From the NCBI GenBank assembly GCA_017434825.1, contig JAFSGC010000018.1, forward strand, positions 1-48,972: 48,972 bases of DNA, in the 5' to 3' direction. The notes below the pieces were generated by a model. It had not been told where the DNA came from, did not search any database, and saw only the letters and a program-made list of their open reading frames with translations. Numbering within the stretch: position 1 is the first letter of the stretch; each line of letters begins with the position of its first letter. A program made the position numbers and the translations under genes. This DNA comes from Bacilli bacterium. GTDB lineage: Bacteria > Bacillota_I > Bacilli_A > RF39 > UBA660. Positions 40,945 through 48,972 of this stretch are shown here, in pieces.

Positions 40945-41997
40945 TTATTCATCAAGTTTAAATTTGTTTACATCATATTCACGAGTTTTATCACTACGTA
41001 AATAGTATGAAAGAATTAGGTTTGCATCAGAATCTACTTGAGCGTCGCTTGTAGAATCAGCTGCATAAACTTTAACATAAATTGCATATCCTACTAAACC
41101 TTTTAAATCTTTATTTAGTACGGCTACATAATGTGGATAAGCAACTATTTTTGCTCCATTTGGGTATTCTTCTTTAAGAACAGGTTTTAATTGAGTTTCT
41201 AATCTTTCGTAATCTTTTTTGTAGAAATCATTAACAGGAGTTTGAACTGATGCGCTATCCCATAAATCTCTATTTAATGCACATCCGTTAATTTCGTCTC
41301 CGACAATAACAGCAATTGGATAATTGTGTGTATCTGTATTTACTGTTAAATCTCCATAGCTACAATTTGATGGAAGCGGTGTAACACTTGATTCATTACC
41401 AATTGTTAGATTAACACTTTGTGGTTCAGTTGCGTTTCCAGTTTCATCTTTAGCTATAATCTTAATTACATATTTTCCGTCTGCAGTGTATGCAGAGAAG
41501 TCAATTGGATTACCATTTTGATCTATTGCTGTTGTATCATATTCTAAGAAACATTCTTTATCAGAGTTATCTTCACAGTTTAAGAAGAAATCTTGAATTG
41601 AATATGATCCACCAGTTGGAATAACTAAATCTTGTAATTCAAGTACTGGGGCAGTAGTATCTACTACATTAACAGTAACGTCTTCGGATCCTTGACCTTC
41701 AGCAGTAACTGTTACAGTGTATTCACCAACGGTACTAATATCAAAATCAGTAAACGATATTAAATTGGTATCGAAGTTTTCAATTTTTGTAAAGAATACA
41801 TCAGCCTCTGGCCAATCACTATTTACTTCAAATGTAATTGTTTCTTTTAATTCTAAAACAATATCAGATTTTTTATTTTTTCCTGCTGCAATTAATACAA
41901 ATAATAAAATAATTAATATGACGCCAGCAGCTATGACACCATATTTAATCAAAGTCCCACGATCTTTTTTGACTTTGCCGTTAAAAAATTTTCCCAT
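40945..41997 (-). CDS. Membrane-anchored protein with Ig-like (DUF5011-type) domains
   Basis: The 350-aa protein has a positively charged N-terminus (KVKKDRGTLIK), one helix (about 19-39, YGVIAAGVILIILLFVLIAAG), then extracytoplasmic Ig-like segments (about 46-200: FDISTVGEYTVTVTAEGQG, TTAPVLELQDLVIP, KIIAKDETGNATEPQSVNL). The C-terminal domain (about 210-350) has two cysteines (SNCSYGDL, NGCALNRD). The Ig-like parts resemble those of the SGNH proteins at 20213 and 24849, but no SGNH domain is present. The C-terminal part is not recognised. It is a single gene convergent with the one before. Confidence 0.75.
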   Translation of the reverse strand: MGKFFNGKVKKDRGTLIKYGVIAAGVILIILLFVLIAAGKNKKSDIVLELKETITFEVNSDWPEADVFFTKIENFDTNLISFTDFDISTVGEYTVTVTAEGQGSEDVTVNVVDTTAPVLELQDLVIPTGGSYSIQDFFLNCEDNSDKECFLEYDTTAIDQNGNPIDFSAYTADGKYVIKIIAKDETGNATEPQSVNLTIGNESSVTPLPSNCSYGDLTVNTDTHNYPIAVIVGDEINGCALNRDLWDSASVQTPVNDFYKKDYERLETQLKPVLKEEYPNGAKIVAYPHYVAVLNKDLKGLVGYAIYVKVYAADSTSDAQVDSDANLILSYYLRSDKTREYDVNKFKLDE

Positions 41998-42144
41998 AAC
42001 TCTCTATCCTCATAACTATAATATCACTAATTTAAGGCTCAATCAATTAAAAAATCAATCAGTTTACCATTTTGTTTATATATTAATGAAAGAAAAATGC
42101 TGAAAATAATATAATAAATAATGAAATAGTGAAGTATTTACTTG

Positions 42145-42150
42145 TATAAT
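42145..42150 (+). promoter_or_regulatory. Probable -10 box of rplK-rplA
   Basis: TATAAT preceded by TTG, 44 bases before the L1 leader stem. No clear -35. The stretch 41998-42140 shows nothing else. Confidence 0.5.
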
Positions 42151-42193
42151 TGCAATTTTTGTGTTAGTATTTTAGTTGCAATTTATTTGCGTC

Positions 42194-42229
42194 CAAGTGG
42201 GAGGGAAAAGCGGATGCCCATACCACTTA
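42194..42229 (+). promoter_or_regulatory. Ribosomal protein L1 leader upstream of rplK
   Basis: AAGTGGGAGGG (42195-42205) with GGATGCCC (42212-42219) and ATACCACTT forms a stem AAGTGG/CCACTT (42195-42200 with 42223-42228) around an asymmetric loop. It imitates the L1 binding site in 23S rRNA. L1 (rplA, second gene) probably binds here to repress rplK-rplA. Inferred from family knowledge. Confidence 0.65.
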
Positions 42230-42262
42230 CATGAAAAAGATATTTATTAGGAGGTGTTTTTC

Positions 42263-42859
42263 GTGGCAAAAGAAGTCGTAAAGAAAATTAAATTACAAAT
42301 TGAAGCCGGTAAAGCTACACCAGCTCCACCAGTTGGAACTGTTTTAGGACCTGCAGGTATCAATTTACAAGAATTCTGTACTAAATTTAATGATGCTTCT
42401 AGAGATAAGATGGGAGATGTAGTTCCTTGTGAAATTACTATTTACGATGATCGTTCATTCGATTTCGTATTAAAAACTCCACCTGCTGCATTCTTATTAA
42501 AGAAAGCTGCTGGTATTGCAAAAGCTGGATCTAAAGGAGCAAATGAAATCGTTGCTACTATTTCAAAAGATGATTTAAGAAAGATTGCTGAAACTAAGTT
42601 ACCTGACTTAAATGCATATGATGTAGAAAGCGCTATGGAAATTATTGCTGGTACAGCTAGAAATATGGGAATCGCAGTTAAAGGTTATAACGATGCTGAG
42701 CTTCAAGAACAAGCTGCAGAAGCTAAAAAAGAAGAAGCTGAAAGAGCAAAACGTGAAACTGAACTTGCTGAACTAGAGGCTGAAGCTCAAGAAATGGCTG
42801 AAGCAACATCTGTTGAAGTTCCTGTTGCAGACGAAACTGAAGAAGAATCTGCTGAATAA
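42263..42859 (+). CDS. rplK: 50S ribosomal protein L11 with acidic C-terminal extension
   Basis: L11 forms the base of the stalk where GTPase factors bind. The N-terminal [47 protein letters not shown] and [10 protein letters not shown] are typical. I chose GTG 42263 (MAKEVVKK), 6 bases after AGGAGGTG, over GTG 42254. The protein is 198 aa; the usual length is about 141, so residues from about 142 to 198 are an extra tail rich in Glu and Ala ([20 protein letters not shown]). The tail is likely helical. rplA follows. Confidence 0.95.
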   Translation: MAKEVVKKIKLQIEAGKATPAPPVGTVLGPAGINLQEFCTKFNDASRDKMGDVVPCEITIYDDRSFDFVLKTPPAAFLLKKAAGIAKAGSKGANEIVATISKDDLRKIAETKLPDLNAYDVESAMEIIAGTARNMGIAVKGYNDAELQEQAAEAKKEEAERAKRETELAELEAEAQEMAEATSVEVPVADETEEESAE

Positions 42860-42919
42860 TATAAATTATTTTAATTTAATAAATTTATCCGCTAATAAAC
42901 CACAGTTAGGAGGGAAATA

Positions 42920-43618
42920 ATGAGAAAATTTGGAAAGAAATATGTGGAAGCATCTAACAAAGTTGATAGAAACGAAAGCTATTCAATTACTGATGCAATT
43001 AAACTAGTTAAAGAAACTTCTATTACTAAATTTGATAGTACTATCGAAGTAGCTTTAAAACTTAATGTTGACCCTAAGAAACAAGATCAATTATTACGTG
43101 GTTCACTTGTTTTACCAAATGGTAGTGGTAAATCAAAAAGAATTTTAGTACTAGCTAAAGGTGAACAAGCAGAAATAGCTAAAAATGCTGGAGCTGATTA
43201 TGTAGGAGATAAAGACCTAATTGAAAAAATCAAAACAGAAAACTGGATGGATTTTGATATTATCGTTGCTACTCCAGATATGATGCCAGAAGTTGGAAAA
43301 ATTGGTAACATTTTAGGACCTAGAGGTTTAATGCCTAACCCTAAAACTGGTACAGTTACTCCAAAAGTAGAAAATGCTATTGCTGACATTAAGAAAGGTA
43401 TGATTGAATACCGTACTGATAGTTATGGAAACATCCATACAATTATTGGTAAAGCTTCATTTACTGCAGAAGCATTAGAAGAAAATTTAAGATATGTTGT
43501 TTCTACAATATCTAAAAATAAACCTAATACTGTAAAAGGTGCATTAATCCAAAATATTGCAATCTCATCAACAATGGGACCTGGTATTAGAGTAAATAAA
43601 AATAGTTTTGACAATTAA
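42920..43618 (+). CDS. rplA: 50S ribosomal protein L1
   Basis: L1 forms the mobile stalk that releases deacylated tRNA and represses its own operon. The segments KRILVLAKGEQAEIAKNAGADYVG, MPEVGKIGNILGPRGLMPNPKTGTVT and IGKASFTAEALEENLR are typical. 232 aa, complete. AGGAGGG precedes ATG. The -35 box of the next promoter lies inside its last codons. Confidence 0.98.
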   Translation: MRKFGKKYVEASNKVDRNESYSITDAIKLVKETSITKFDSTIEVALKLNVDPKKQDQLLRGSLVLPNGSGKSKRILVLAKGEQAEIAKNAGADYVGDKDLIEKIKTENWMDFDIIVATPDMMPEVGKIGNILGPRGLMPNPKTGTVTPKVENAIADIKKGMIEYRTDSYGNIHTIIGKASFTAEALEENLRYVVSTISKNKPNTVKGALIQNIAISSTMGPGIRVNKNSFDN

Positions 43619-43636
43619 TAGAAACTATAATATAAT
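43608..43636 (+). promoter_or_regulatory. Consensus promoter of rplJ-rplL
   Basis: TTGACA (43608-43613), 17-base spacer, TATAAT (43631-43636): both boxes are perfect consensus. It gives rplJL a separate transcript from rplKA. Confidence 0.9.
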
Positions 43637-43650
43637 ATCGAATAGAAAAA

Positions 43651-43746
43651 ACGAGGAACCAAAGACAGTAGGGGCGATGAGCTTAATAATCCTACCGAGG
43701 GGAAAGTTATAAAGTCTTTTAAAACTTCCCCATGGGAAGTTTTTTC
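43651..43746 (+). promoter_or_regulatory. L10 leader with attenuator upstream of rplJ
   Basis: The L10 leader core ACCAAAGACAGTAGG (43658-43672) pairs with CCTACCGAGG (43691-43700), giving the known kink-turn binding site for L10(L12)4. A terminator stem AAAACTTCCC/GGGAAGTTTT (43721-43730 with 43734-43743) with T run follows. Excess L10 would favour termination. It fits the Bacillus-type L10 leader. Confidence 0.9.
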
Positions 43747-43767
43747 TAAATATAATAAGGAGGAAAT

Positions 43768-44265
43768 ATGGCAAGCGAGAGAATTCTAGAAGAAAAGAAG
43801 CAAATAGTAAGCGAAATCGTTGGAAAAATTAAAAATAGCGAATCAGTTATTTTATTCCAATATCAAGGTTTATCAGTTGCTGAACTTACTGAACTTAGAA
43901 CTAAGTTAAAAGAAGTTAATGCTGAAGTTAAAGTTTATAAAAATACTTTATTAAAATTAGCTTGTGACGAATTAAACATTGATATCAATGAATTCCTTGA
44001 AGGACCTAATGCAATTTTATTTGGAACTGATTTATTAGAACCAATTAAGATTATTTCTAACTACGCTAAAGATCATGATAAACTTGATATCCGTGTAGGT
44101 GTATTAAGTGGATCTGTTTCTGATAAAGATGTAATTAGAGAATATGCATCAATACCATCAAGAGAAGGACTACTTACTATGTTAGCAAGTGGAATGATTC
44201 AATACGTAAGAGATTTAAGCATTGCATTAAATCTTTATGCCGAAAAAATGGAGGGAGAAGAATAA
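43768..44265 (+). CDS. rplJ: 50S ribosomal protein L10
   Basis: L10 anchors the L12 dimers at the stalk. ESVILFQYQGLSVAELTELRTKLKE, KVYKNTLLKLAC and EGPNAILFG are typical. 165 aa, complete. AAGGAGG precedes ATG. Under L10 leader control, and followed by rplL after 1 base. Confidence 0.97.
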   Translation: MASERILEEKKQIVSEIVGKIKNSESVILFQYQGLSVAELTELRTKLKEVNAEVKVYKNTLLKLACDELNIDINEFLEGPNAILFGTDLLEPIKIISNYAKDHDKLDIRVGVLSGSVSDKDVIREYASIPSREGLLTMLASGMIQYVRDLSIALNLYAEKMEGEE

Positions 44266-44266
44266 T

Positions 44267-44635
44267 ATGGCAAAATTAACAAAAGAAGATTTTATTAGCG
44301 CATTAAAAGAAATGACTATTCTTGAAGTTAAAGAATTAGTTGACGCTATGAAAGAAGAATTTGGTGTAGATCCTAGTGCTGTAGCTGTAGCTGCTGCTCC
44401 TGCTGCTCAAGCAGAAGATGCTGGATCATCAACAAAAACAGTTGTATTAAAATCAGCTGGTGGCAATAAAATTGCTGTTATTAAAATCATTAAAGAAATT
44501 ACTGGCCTAGGATTAGTTGAAGCTAAGGCTCTTGCAGACAATGGTGGAAATATTAAAGAAAACGTTGCTGCTGACGAAGCTGAAGCAATTAAAACTCAAT
44601 TAACTGAAGCTGGCGCTGAAGTTGAATTAGCTTAA
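44267..44635 (+). CDS. rplL: 50S ribosomal protein L7/L12
   Basis: This is the stalk protein that recruits elongation factors. The N-terminal dimerisation domain (EDFISALKEMTILEVKELVDAMKEEFG), the Ala-rich hinge and the C-terminal domain (KIAVIKIIKEITGLGLVEAKALAD) are present; 122 aa. I chose ATG 44267 (MAKLTKEDF) over an upstream in-frame ATG 44237, since GGAGGGAGAAG lies just ahead. It ends in a terminator; rpoB and rpoC do not follow as usual. Confidence 0.97.
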   Translation: MAKLTKEDFISALKEMTILEVKELVDAMKEEFGVDPSAVAVAAAPAAQAEDAGSSTKTVVLKSAGGNKIAVIKIIKEITGLGLVEAKALADNGGNIKENVAADEAEAIKTQLTEAGAEVELA

Positions 44636-44651
44636 TTTACTTTAGTAAACT

Positions 44652-44675
44652 AAACCCACTTATGTGGGTTTTTTG
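44652..44675 (+). terminator. Terminator of rplJ-rplL
   Basis: Eight-pair stem AAACCCAC/GTGGGTTT (44652-44659 with 44664-44671), TTAT loop, then T run to 44674. Confidence 0.88.
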
Positions 44676-44719
44676 TTGAAAAAAAATAGGAACTATTTTA
44701 TACTTAAAATGGTGATAGT

Positions 44720-45034
44720 ATGTCGCAAAATACAGAAGAAAAACAAGAAAAAATAAGAAAAAATATTAAAGTGATTTGCTTTATTATACTTGGAATAGTT
44801 ATATTATGGTTTTCACTAGTTTTAGTTGAACTTTATCGAGTAAAAATTGATAAAAGGCCGCTTATATGTGTTAATGAAGTAAAAGATATTGAAGACGATG
44901 ATGAGTATTCTTTAACATGTTATGGAATCTTATATAAATATCGAGAATATCATTATAATAGTGATGATTCAATTTCCGCTAGAGAATTTACCCTAGTATT
45001 TAAAGAATTTGAAAGAAAGCTGGATGATAAATAG
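44720..45034 (+). CDS. Single-helix membrane protein of unknown function
   Basis: I do not recognise a family for this 104-aa protein. It has an N-terminal charged segment (SQNTEEKQEKIRKNIK), one helix (VICFIILGIVILWFSLVLVELY, about 18-39) and an extracytoplasmic region of about 60 residues with two cysteines (LICVNEV, LTCYGIL) that could form a disulfide. GGTGATA precedes ATG. Its stop overlaps the start of the prepilin-like gene. It stands between rplL and rpsL where rpoB and rpoC usually lie. Confidence 0.65.
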   Translation: MSQNTEEKQEKIRKNIKVICFIILGIVILWFSLVLVELYRVKIDKRPLICVNEVKDIEDDDEYSLTCYGILYKYREYHYNSDDSISAREFTLVFKEFERKLDDK

Positions 45035-45423
45035 TGAAGGATTTCTTTAAATTAAATAAAGGTGGATGGGGTCTTAAAGAAATGGTCATCATTGTAGCTA
45101 TCCTTTTATCGTTTTTGCTAATAGCAGGATACTATATTTTTGTGTTATATAGTGATATGGGGTATGATGTTCCTTATCAATATGCCGAATTAGAGTCAAG
45201 GATCAAAGCTTCAGCAGTAAATTATGTTGCTAAAAATAACTTGAAAGACTCTAAAGCAATTATTTCACTTAGCGATATGCAAAAAAATGGGTATTTAGAT
45301 TTATTTACTGATTCAAATGATAATGAATGTAATGGTTATGTGATTTATGAAGATTATGACTATAAATCATATATATCTTGTGAATTTTATAAGACTTCTG
45401 GATACAATAAAAGTTATGAATAA
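45034..45423 (+). CDS. Prepilin-like protein (type IV pilin-type N-terminus)
   Basis: The 129-aa protein starts at GTG 45034, overlapping the previous stop (TAGTG). The N-terminus MKDFFKLNKGGWGLKEMVIIVAIL fits a class III signal: cleavage after Gly would leave W-G-L-K-E with Glu at position 5, followed by a hydrophobic helix (about 17-37). The globular part is short and has two cysteines (NECNGYVIYED, SYISCEFYKTSGY), like other small pseudopilins I recall from related genomes. No prepilin peptidase or pilus ATPase is in this window. Confidence 0.65.
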   Translation: MKDFFKLNKGGWGLKEMVIIVAILLSFLLIAGYYIFVLYSDMGYDVPYQYAELESRIKASAVNYVAKNNLKDSKAIISLSDMQKNGYLDLFTDSNDNECNGYVIYEDYDYKSYISCEFYKTSGYNKSYE

Positions 45424-45429
45424 AATTTG

Positions 45430-45458
45430 TTGACAACATTGTAATAAATTGGTATATT
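45430..45458 (+). promoter_or_regulatory. Promoter of rpsL-rpsG-fusA
   Basis: TTGACA (45430-45435), 17-base spacer, TATATT (45453-45458). Confidence 0.85.
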
Positions 45459-45472
45459 AATTATGCGTTTAT

Positions 45473-45499
45473 TTAGGTTCAGTCTAAGATTGAACCTAA
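45473..45499 (+). promoter_or_regulatory. rpsL leader hairpin
   Basis: Nine-pair stem TTAGGTTCA/TGAACCTAA (45473-45481 with 45491-45499) around a 9-base loop, in the 5' UTR of rpsL. No T run follows, so it is not a plain terminator; autoregulation is possible but not shown. Confidence 0.5.
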
Positions 45500-45553
45500 T
45501 TTAATGGGGAAAATGATACACCAGGTTGTGTGTTAATGAAGGGAGGAAGACAA

Positions 45554-45964
45554 ATGCCAACAATTAATCAACTTGTAAAGAAAAGCCGCGGAAAGAAAAC
45601 TAGAAAAAGTAAAAGTCCAGTTTTAAACGTAGGTTTCAATACAATTGAAAGAAAACAAACTGACAATAAGAGTCCACAAAAAAGAGGAGTATGTACACGT
45701 GTAGGTACTAAAACACCTAAAAAACCAAACTCAGCTTTAAGAAAATATGCTCGTGTTAGACTTTCAAACGGAAAAGAAATCGATGCTTACATTCCAGGTG
45801 AAGGACATAACTTACAAGAACACAGCGTAGTATTAGTACGTGGTGGTCGTGTAAAAGACTTAATCGGTGTTCGTTATCATATTGTACGTGGTACACTTGA
45901 TACTCACGGAGTTGAAGATCGTAAACAAGGTAGAAGTAAATACGGTACAAAAAGACCTAAGTAA
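45554..45964 (+). CDS. rpsL: 30S ribosomal protein S12
   Basis: S12 lies at the decoding centre. [63 protein letters not shown] and [24 protein letters not shown] are typical, with the streptomycin-site lysines (KKPNS, VRGGR) present. I chose ATG 45554 (136 aa) after GGGAGGA at 45541-45547, over in-frame ATG 45530. First gene of the str operon here. Confidence 0.98.
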   Translation: MPTINQLVKKSRGKKTRKSKSPVLNVGFNTIERKQTDNKSPQKRGVCTRVGTKTPKKPNSALRKYARVRLSNGKEIDAYIPGEGHNLQEHSVVLVRGGRVKDLIGVRYHIVRGTLDTHGVEDRKQGRSKYGTKRPK

Positions 45965-45998
45965 TTAGGCAAAAAATAAAATAAAGGAGGAAGAGAAT

Positions 45999-46466
45999 AT
46001 GCGTAAAAGAAGAGCAGTTAAAAGAGATGTACTTCCAGATCCTATATATAATTCAAAAGTAGTTACAAGACTAATTAATACAATTATGGTTGATGGTAAG
46101 AAAGGTACAGCTCAAACTATTTTATACGATGCTTTCAAAATAATCGAAAAAGAAACTGGTAAACCAGCTATGGACGTTTATAATGAAGCAATGGAAAATA
46201 TTAAACCAGCATTAGAAGTTAAATCTCGTCGTGTTGGTGGTAGCAATTACCAAGTTCCAATTGAAGTATCAAGCGAAAGATCTCAAGCTTTAGCACTTCG
46301 TTGGTTAGTAAACTATGCAAAACTTAGAAATGGAAAGGGCATGGCTATTAATTTAGCAAATGAGATTATGGATGCTGCTAAAGGCGTAGGCGGTGCTGTT
46401 AAGAAAAGAGAAGACATGCACAAAATGGCTGAAGCTAATAAAGCGTTCGCTCATTATAGATGGTAA
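45999..46466 (+). CDS. rpsG: 30S ribosomal protein S7
   Basis: S7 nucleates the 3' domain of 16S r[69 protein letters not shown] and [21 protein letters not shown] are typical; 155 aa, complete. AAAGGAGG precedes ATG. fusA follows by 6 bases. Confidence 0.98.
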   Translation: MRKRRAVKRDVLPDPIYNSKVVTRLINTIMVDGKKGTAQTILYDAFKIIEKETGKPAMDVYNEAMENIKPALEVKSRRVGGSNYQVPIEVSSERSQALALRWLVNYAKLRNGKGMAINLANEIMDAAKGVGGAVKKREDMHKMAEANKAFAHYRW

Positions 46467-46472
46467 TTATTT

Positions 46473-48545
46473 ATGGCAAGAGACGTTTCATTAGATAAAA
46501 CAAGAAATATTGGTATTATGGCTCACATTGATGCTGGTAAAACAACATTCACTGAAAGAGTTTTATATCATACAGGAAAAATCCACAAAATTGGAGAAAC
46601 TCACGATGGTGAATCTCAAATGGACTGGATGGACCAAGAAAAAGAAAGAGGTATTACTATCACTTCAGCTGCAACAACAGCTCATTGGAATGGTTACCGC
46701 TTAAATATTATAGATACTCCAGGTCACGTAGACTTTACAATTGAAGTTGAACGAAGCCTAAGAGTATTAGATGGTGCTGTTACTGTAATCGACGCTCAAA
46801 ATGGTGTTGAACCTCAAACTGAAACAGTTTGGAGACAAGCTACAGAATTTAAAGTACCTAGAATGATTTTTGCTAACAAAATGGACAAAATGGGAGCTGA
46901 TTATCAATATAGTTTAGATACTATTGATAAGAGATTAGGCGTTAATGCTAAACCTATTGCTTGGCCAATTGGAGCAGAAAGTGAATTCAAAGGAATTATC
47001 GATATTCTTAATCGTAAAGCAATGCTATTTAAAGGTGATGCTGACGAAACTTATGAAGAAATCGAAATCCCTGCTGATTTAAAAGATTTAATCGAAGAAA
47101 AGAGAACAGAGCTTATTGAAGCTGCTGCTGAATTCGACGATGAATTAATGGAAAAATATCTAGAAGGCGAAGAAGTTTCTATTGATATGGTTAAAAAAGC
47201 TATAAGAAAAGGAACTCTAGCTGTAGAATTCTTCCCAGTTATGCCTGGTAGTGCAAAAGCTAATATCGGTGTTAAGTTTGCTCTTGATGCTGTTATTGAC
47301 TACTTACCAAGCCCAACTGATATCGGAGCTGCTGAATGTGTAGACCTTAAAGGTAATGACGTATTAAGAAAAGCTGACGATAATGAACCTTTCTGTGCAT
47401 TAGCATTTAAGGTTATGACAGACCCATTCGTTGGAACATTAACATTCTTCAGAGTTTACTCTGGAAAACTACAAAGTGGTAGTTATGTAATGAATTCAAC
47501 TAAGGGAGAAAAAGAAAGAGTTGGACGTATTTTACAAATGCATGCAAATCAAAGAAAAGAAATTGATTGCGTATATGCTGGTGAAATCGCTGCTGCAGTT
47601 GGTTTAAAAGATACTGGTACAGCTGACACATTATGTGATGATAAGAATGCTGTTATCCTTAAGGGTATGGAAATTCCTGAACCAGTTATTGATTTAGCAA
47701 TTGAGCCTAAGAGTAAATCTGACCAAGATAAAATGGCTGTTGCTTTATCTAAACTAGCAGGAGAAGACCCATCTTTCAAATATCATACTGATCATGAAAC
47801 TGGTCAAACAGTTATCAGTGGTATGGGTGAACTTCACTTAGACGTATTAGTTGAAAGAATGCGTAGAGAATTCAGCGTTGATTGTAATGTTGGTAAACCA
47901 CAAGTTGCTTACCGTGAAACATTAACAATGGCTGCTGATTGTGAAGGTAAATATATTAAACAATCAGGTGGACGTGGACAATACGGACATGTTTGGGTTA
48001 AATTTGAACCAAATCCTGAAAAAGGTTATGAATTCGTTGATGCAGTTGTTGGTGGTGTAGTTCCTCGTGAATATATCCCAGTTACTGACAAAGGATTACA
48101 AGAAGCTATGGCTGGTGGTGTTCTTGCTGGATATCCACTAGTAGATGTTAAAGCTACATTATTTGATGGTTCATACCATGATGTAGACTCATCTGAAATG
48201 GCGTTTAAAGTTGCTGCTTCATTAGCATTAAAAGAAGCTGCTAAAAAATGTAAACCAGTTTTACTTGAACCTATTATGAGAGTTGAAGTTGTAGTTCCTG
48301 AAGAATATTTAGGAAATGTAATGGGTGACTTAACTAGTAGAAGAGGAAAACCTATGGGTAACGAATCAAGAGGTAACGCTTTATCAATTAAAGCTATGGT
48401 ACCACTTGCTGAAATGTTCGGTTATGCTACTTCATTAAGAAGTAATACTCAAGGTAGAGGAACATTTACTATGTTTATGGACCACTACGAAGAAGTGCCA
48501 AAATCAATCTCTGAAGAAATCATCAAGAAAAATGGCGTAAACTAA
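46473..48545 (+). CDS. fusA: Elongation factor G
   Basis: EF-G is the translocation GTPase of 690 aa. The GTP-binding domain has [15 protein letters not shown] (P-loop), [13 protein letters not shown] (switch I), [21 protein letters not shown] (switch II) and [12 protein letters not shown] (NKMD). Domains II to V follow, with [16 protein letters not shown] and the C-terminal [21 protein letters not shown]. Complete. Its ribosome site is weak (TTATTT), consistent with coupling to rpsG. Confidence 0.98.
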   Translation: MARDVSLDKTRNIGIMAHIDAGKTTFTERVLYHTGKIHKIGETHDGESQMDWMDQEKERGITITSAATTAHWNGYRLNIIDTPGHVDFTIEVERSLRVLDGAVTVIDAQNGVEPQTETVWRQATEFKVPRMIFANKMDKMGADYQYSLDTIDKRLGVNAKPIAWPIGAESEFKGIIDILNRKAMLFKGDADETYEEIEIPADLKDLIEEKRTELIEAAAEFDDELMEKYLEGEEVSIDMVKKAIRKGTLAVEFFPVMPGSAKANIGVKFALDAVIDYLPSPTDIGAAECVDLKGNDVLRKADDNEPFCALAFKVMTDPFVGTLTFFRVYSGKLQSGSYVMNSTKGEKERVGRILQMHANQRKEIDCVYAGEIAAAVGLKDTGTADTLCDDKNAVILKGMEIPEPVIDLAIEPKSKSDQDKMAVALSKLAGEDPSFKYHTDHETGQTVISGMGELHLDVLVERMRREFSVDCNVGKPQVAYRETLTMAADCEGKYIKQSGGRGQYGHVWVKFEPNPEKGYEFVDAVVGGVVPREYIPVTDKGLQEAMAGGVLAGYPLVDVKATLFDGSYHDVDSSEMAFKVAASLALKEAAKKCKPVLLEPIMRVEVVVPEEYLGNVMGDLTSRRGKPMGNESRGNALSIKAMVPLAEMFGYATSLRSNTQGRGTFTMFMDHYEEVPKSISEEIIKKNGVN

Positions 48546-48613
48546 AATAATACTTGAATTTTATTCAGGCATTAGATAAAATATAATAGTATAAGAAAAG
48601 GAGGAAATATTAT

Positions 48614-48972
48614 ATGGCAAGAGAAAAATTTGATCGTTCTAAAGAACACGTTAATATAGGTACTATTGGACACGTTGACCATGGTAAAACTACTTTAACT
48701 GCTGCGATCACTAAATACTTTGGTAACTTTGTAGATTATGCAGATATCGATAAAGCTCCAGAAGAAAGAGAAAGAGGTATTACTATCAATACTTCTCACG
48801 TTGAGTATGAAACTGACAAACGTCACTATGCTCACGTTGACTGTCCAGGACACGCCGATTATGTTAAAAACATGATCACTGGTTCTGCTCAAATGGATGG
48901 TGCTATTCTTGTAGTATCATCAGCTGACGGTCCTATTCCACAAACTAGAGAACATATCTTATTATCTAGACA
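48614..48972 (+). CDS. tuf: Elongation factor Tu, N-terminal part (partial)
   Basis: EF-Tu carries aminoacyl-tRNA to the ribosome. The first 119 codons are present: [15 protein letters not shown] (P-loop), [48 protein letters not shown]. The gene runs off the window end. AAAGGAGG precedes ATG. The G domain segment between T and [11 protein letters not shown] is slightly shorter than in many homologues. Its own -10 (TATAAT, 48582-48587) suggests a partly separate transcript from fusA. Confidence 0.98.
   Translation, partial: MAREKFDRSKEHVNIGTIGHVDHGKTTLTAAITKYFGNFVDYADIDKAPEERERGITINTSHVEYETDKRHYAHVDCPGHADYVKNMITGSAQMDGAILVVSSADGPIPQTREHILLSR

Noticed and set aside
41998-42140. Small gene or RNA upstream of the rplK leader
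   Set aside because: No open frame with a ribosome site and no stable structure seen by eye in this AT-rich spacer.
550-48972. Mycoplasma genetic code (TGA as Trp)
   Set aside because: Several genes end properly at TGA with overlapping starts (rimI, walJ, ftsX), and conserved Trp positions use TGG.

Overview
The window is a chromosomal segment of an AT-rich (roughly 30% GC by eye) Gram-positive-type bacterium. Gene content and order point to an uncultured Bacilli lineage of the RF39 / Erysipelotrichia / Mollicutes-like kind: rpsF-ssb-rpsR-rplI-dnaB, walJ-rlmH, tsaE-tsaB-rimI-tsaD, T-box-controlled pheST, and L1- and L10-type ribosomal leaders. It is not a code-4 mycoplasma, because TGA is a real stop (for example rimI, walJ, ftsX) and Trp is TGG. 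It has a wall: a MurJ-type flippase, FtsEX with a coiled-coil M23 hydrolase, and a second M23 endopeptidase. No mobile element, CRISPR array, tRNA or phage gene is visible. The taxonomic placement is inference.

Layout: 1-530 is the end of an rRNA operon (23S 3' end, 5S, terminator). 550-2974 is the t6A/RimI operon. 2971-6386 holds a TspO-like protein, tmRNA, a DUF3137 protein, a frameshifted radical SAM/SPASM gene and a small membrane protein. 6481-7578 is rpsF-ssb-rpsR behind an S6:S18 leader. 7602-13986 is rplI-dnaB-M23-walJ-rlmH-MFS-ung. 13988-18093 has LemA-like, MurJ-like, metallo-hydrolase, GerQ-like and YitT genes. 18119-26440 is the most distinctive region (below). 26430-29652 is acpS, then ftsE-ftsX-M23 hydrolase. 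29682-33424 is a lipoprotein, then an operon for a repetitive Asp-rich (calcium-type) surface protein with a SipW-like signal peptidase. 33407-41997 has a dicarboxylate/amino-acid symporter, rubrerythrin, T-box-pheS-pheT, a TtcA-like thiolase, a TetR regulator and two membrane-anchored proteins. 42145-48972 is rplK-rplA, rplJ-rplL, two small membrane genes (one prepilin-like), rpsL-rpsG-fusA and the start of tuf.

The best candidate for an undescribed system is 18147-26419: FkbH-like HAD protein, acyl carrier protein, membrane SGNH-like protein 1, DUF4358 lipoprotein, MBOAT acyltransferase, DHHW (AlgJ/DltD-type) protein, small membrane protein 1, SGNH-like protein 2, small membrane protein 2, with the phosphopantetheinyl transferase acpS convergent at the end. 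The logic parallels DltA-DltC-DltB-DltD: a charging enzyme, a carrier protein, a membrane acyl exporter and an extracytoplasmic acyl-transfer protein. An FkbH protein replaces the amino-acid adenylating enzyme. FkbH relatives load glyceryl units from glycolytic 1,3-bisphosphoglycerate onto carrier proteins, so the cassette may put glyceroyl (or another hydroxyacyl) esters on a cell-envelope polymer. Each part is recognised from sequence; the chemistry and the polymer are inference.

Other points: a GerQ-like spore-coat protein without N-terminal lysines, a tmRNA tag ending in Val-Tyr-Ala, rpoBC missing between rplL and rpsL, walRKHI missing next to walJ, an L11 with a long acidic tail, a probably leaderless ttcA-like mRNA, and an extended -10 box of the form TGATATAAT in front of many genes.
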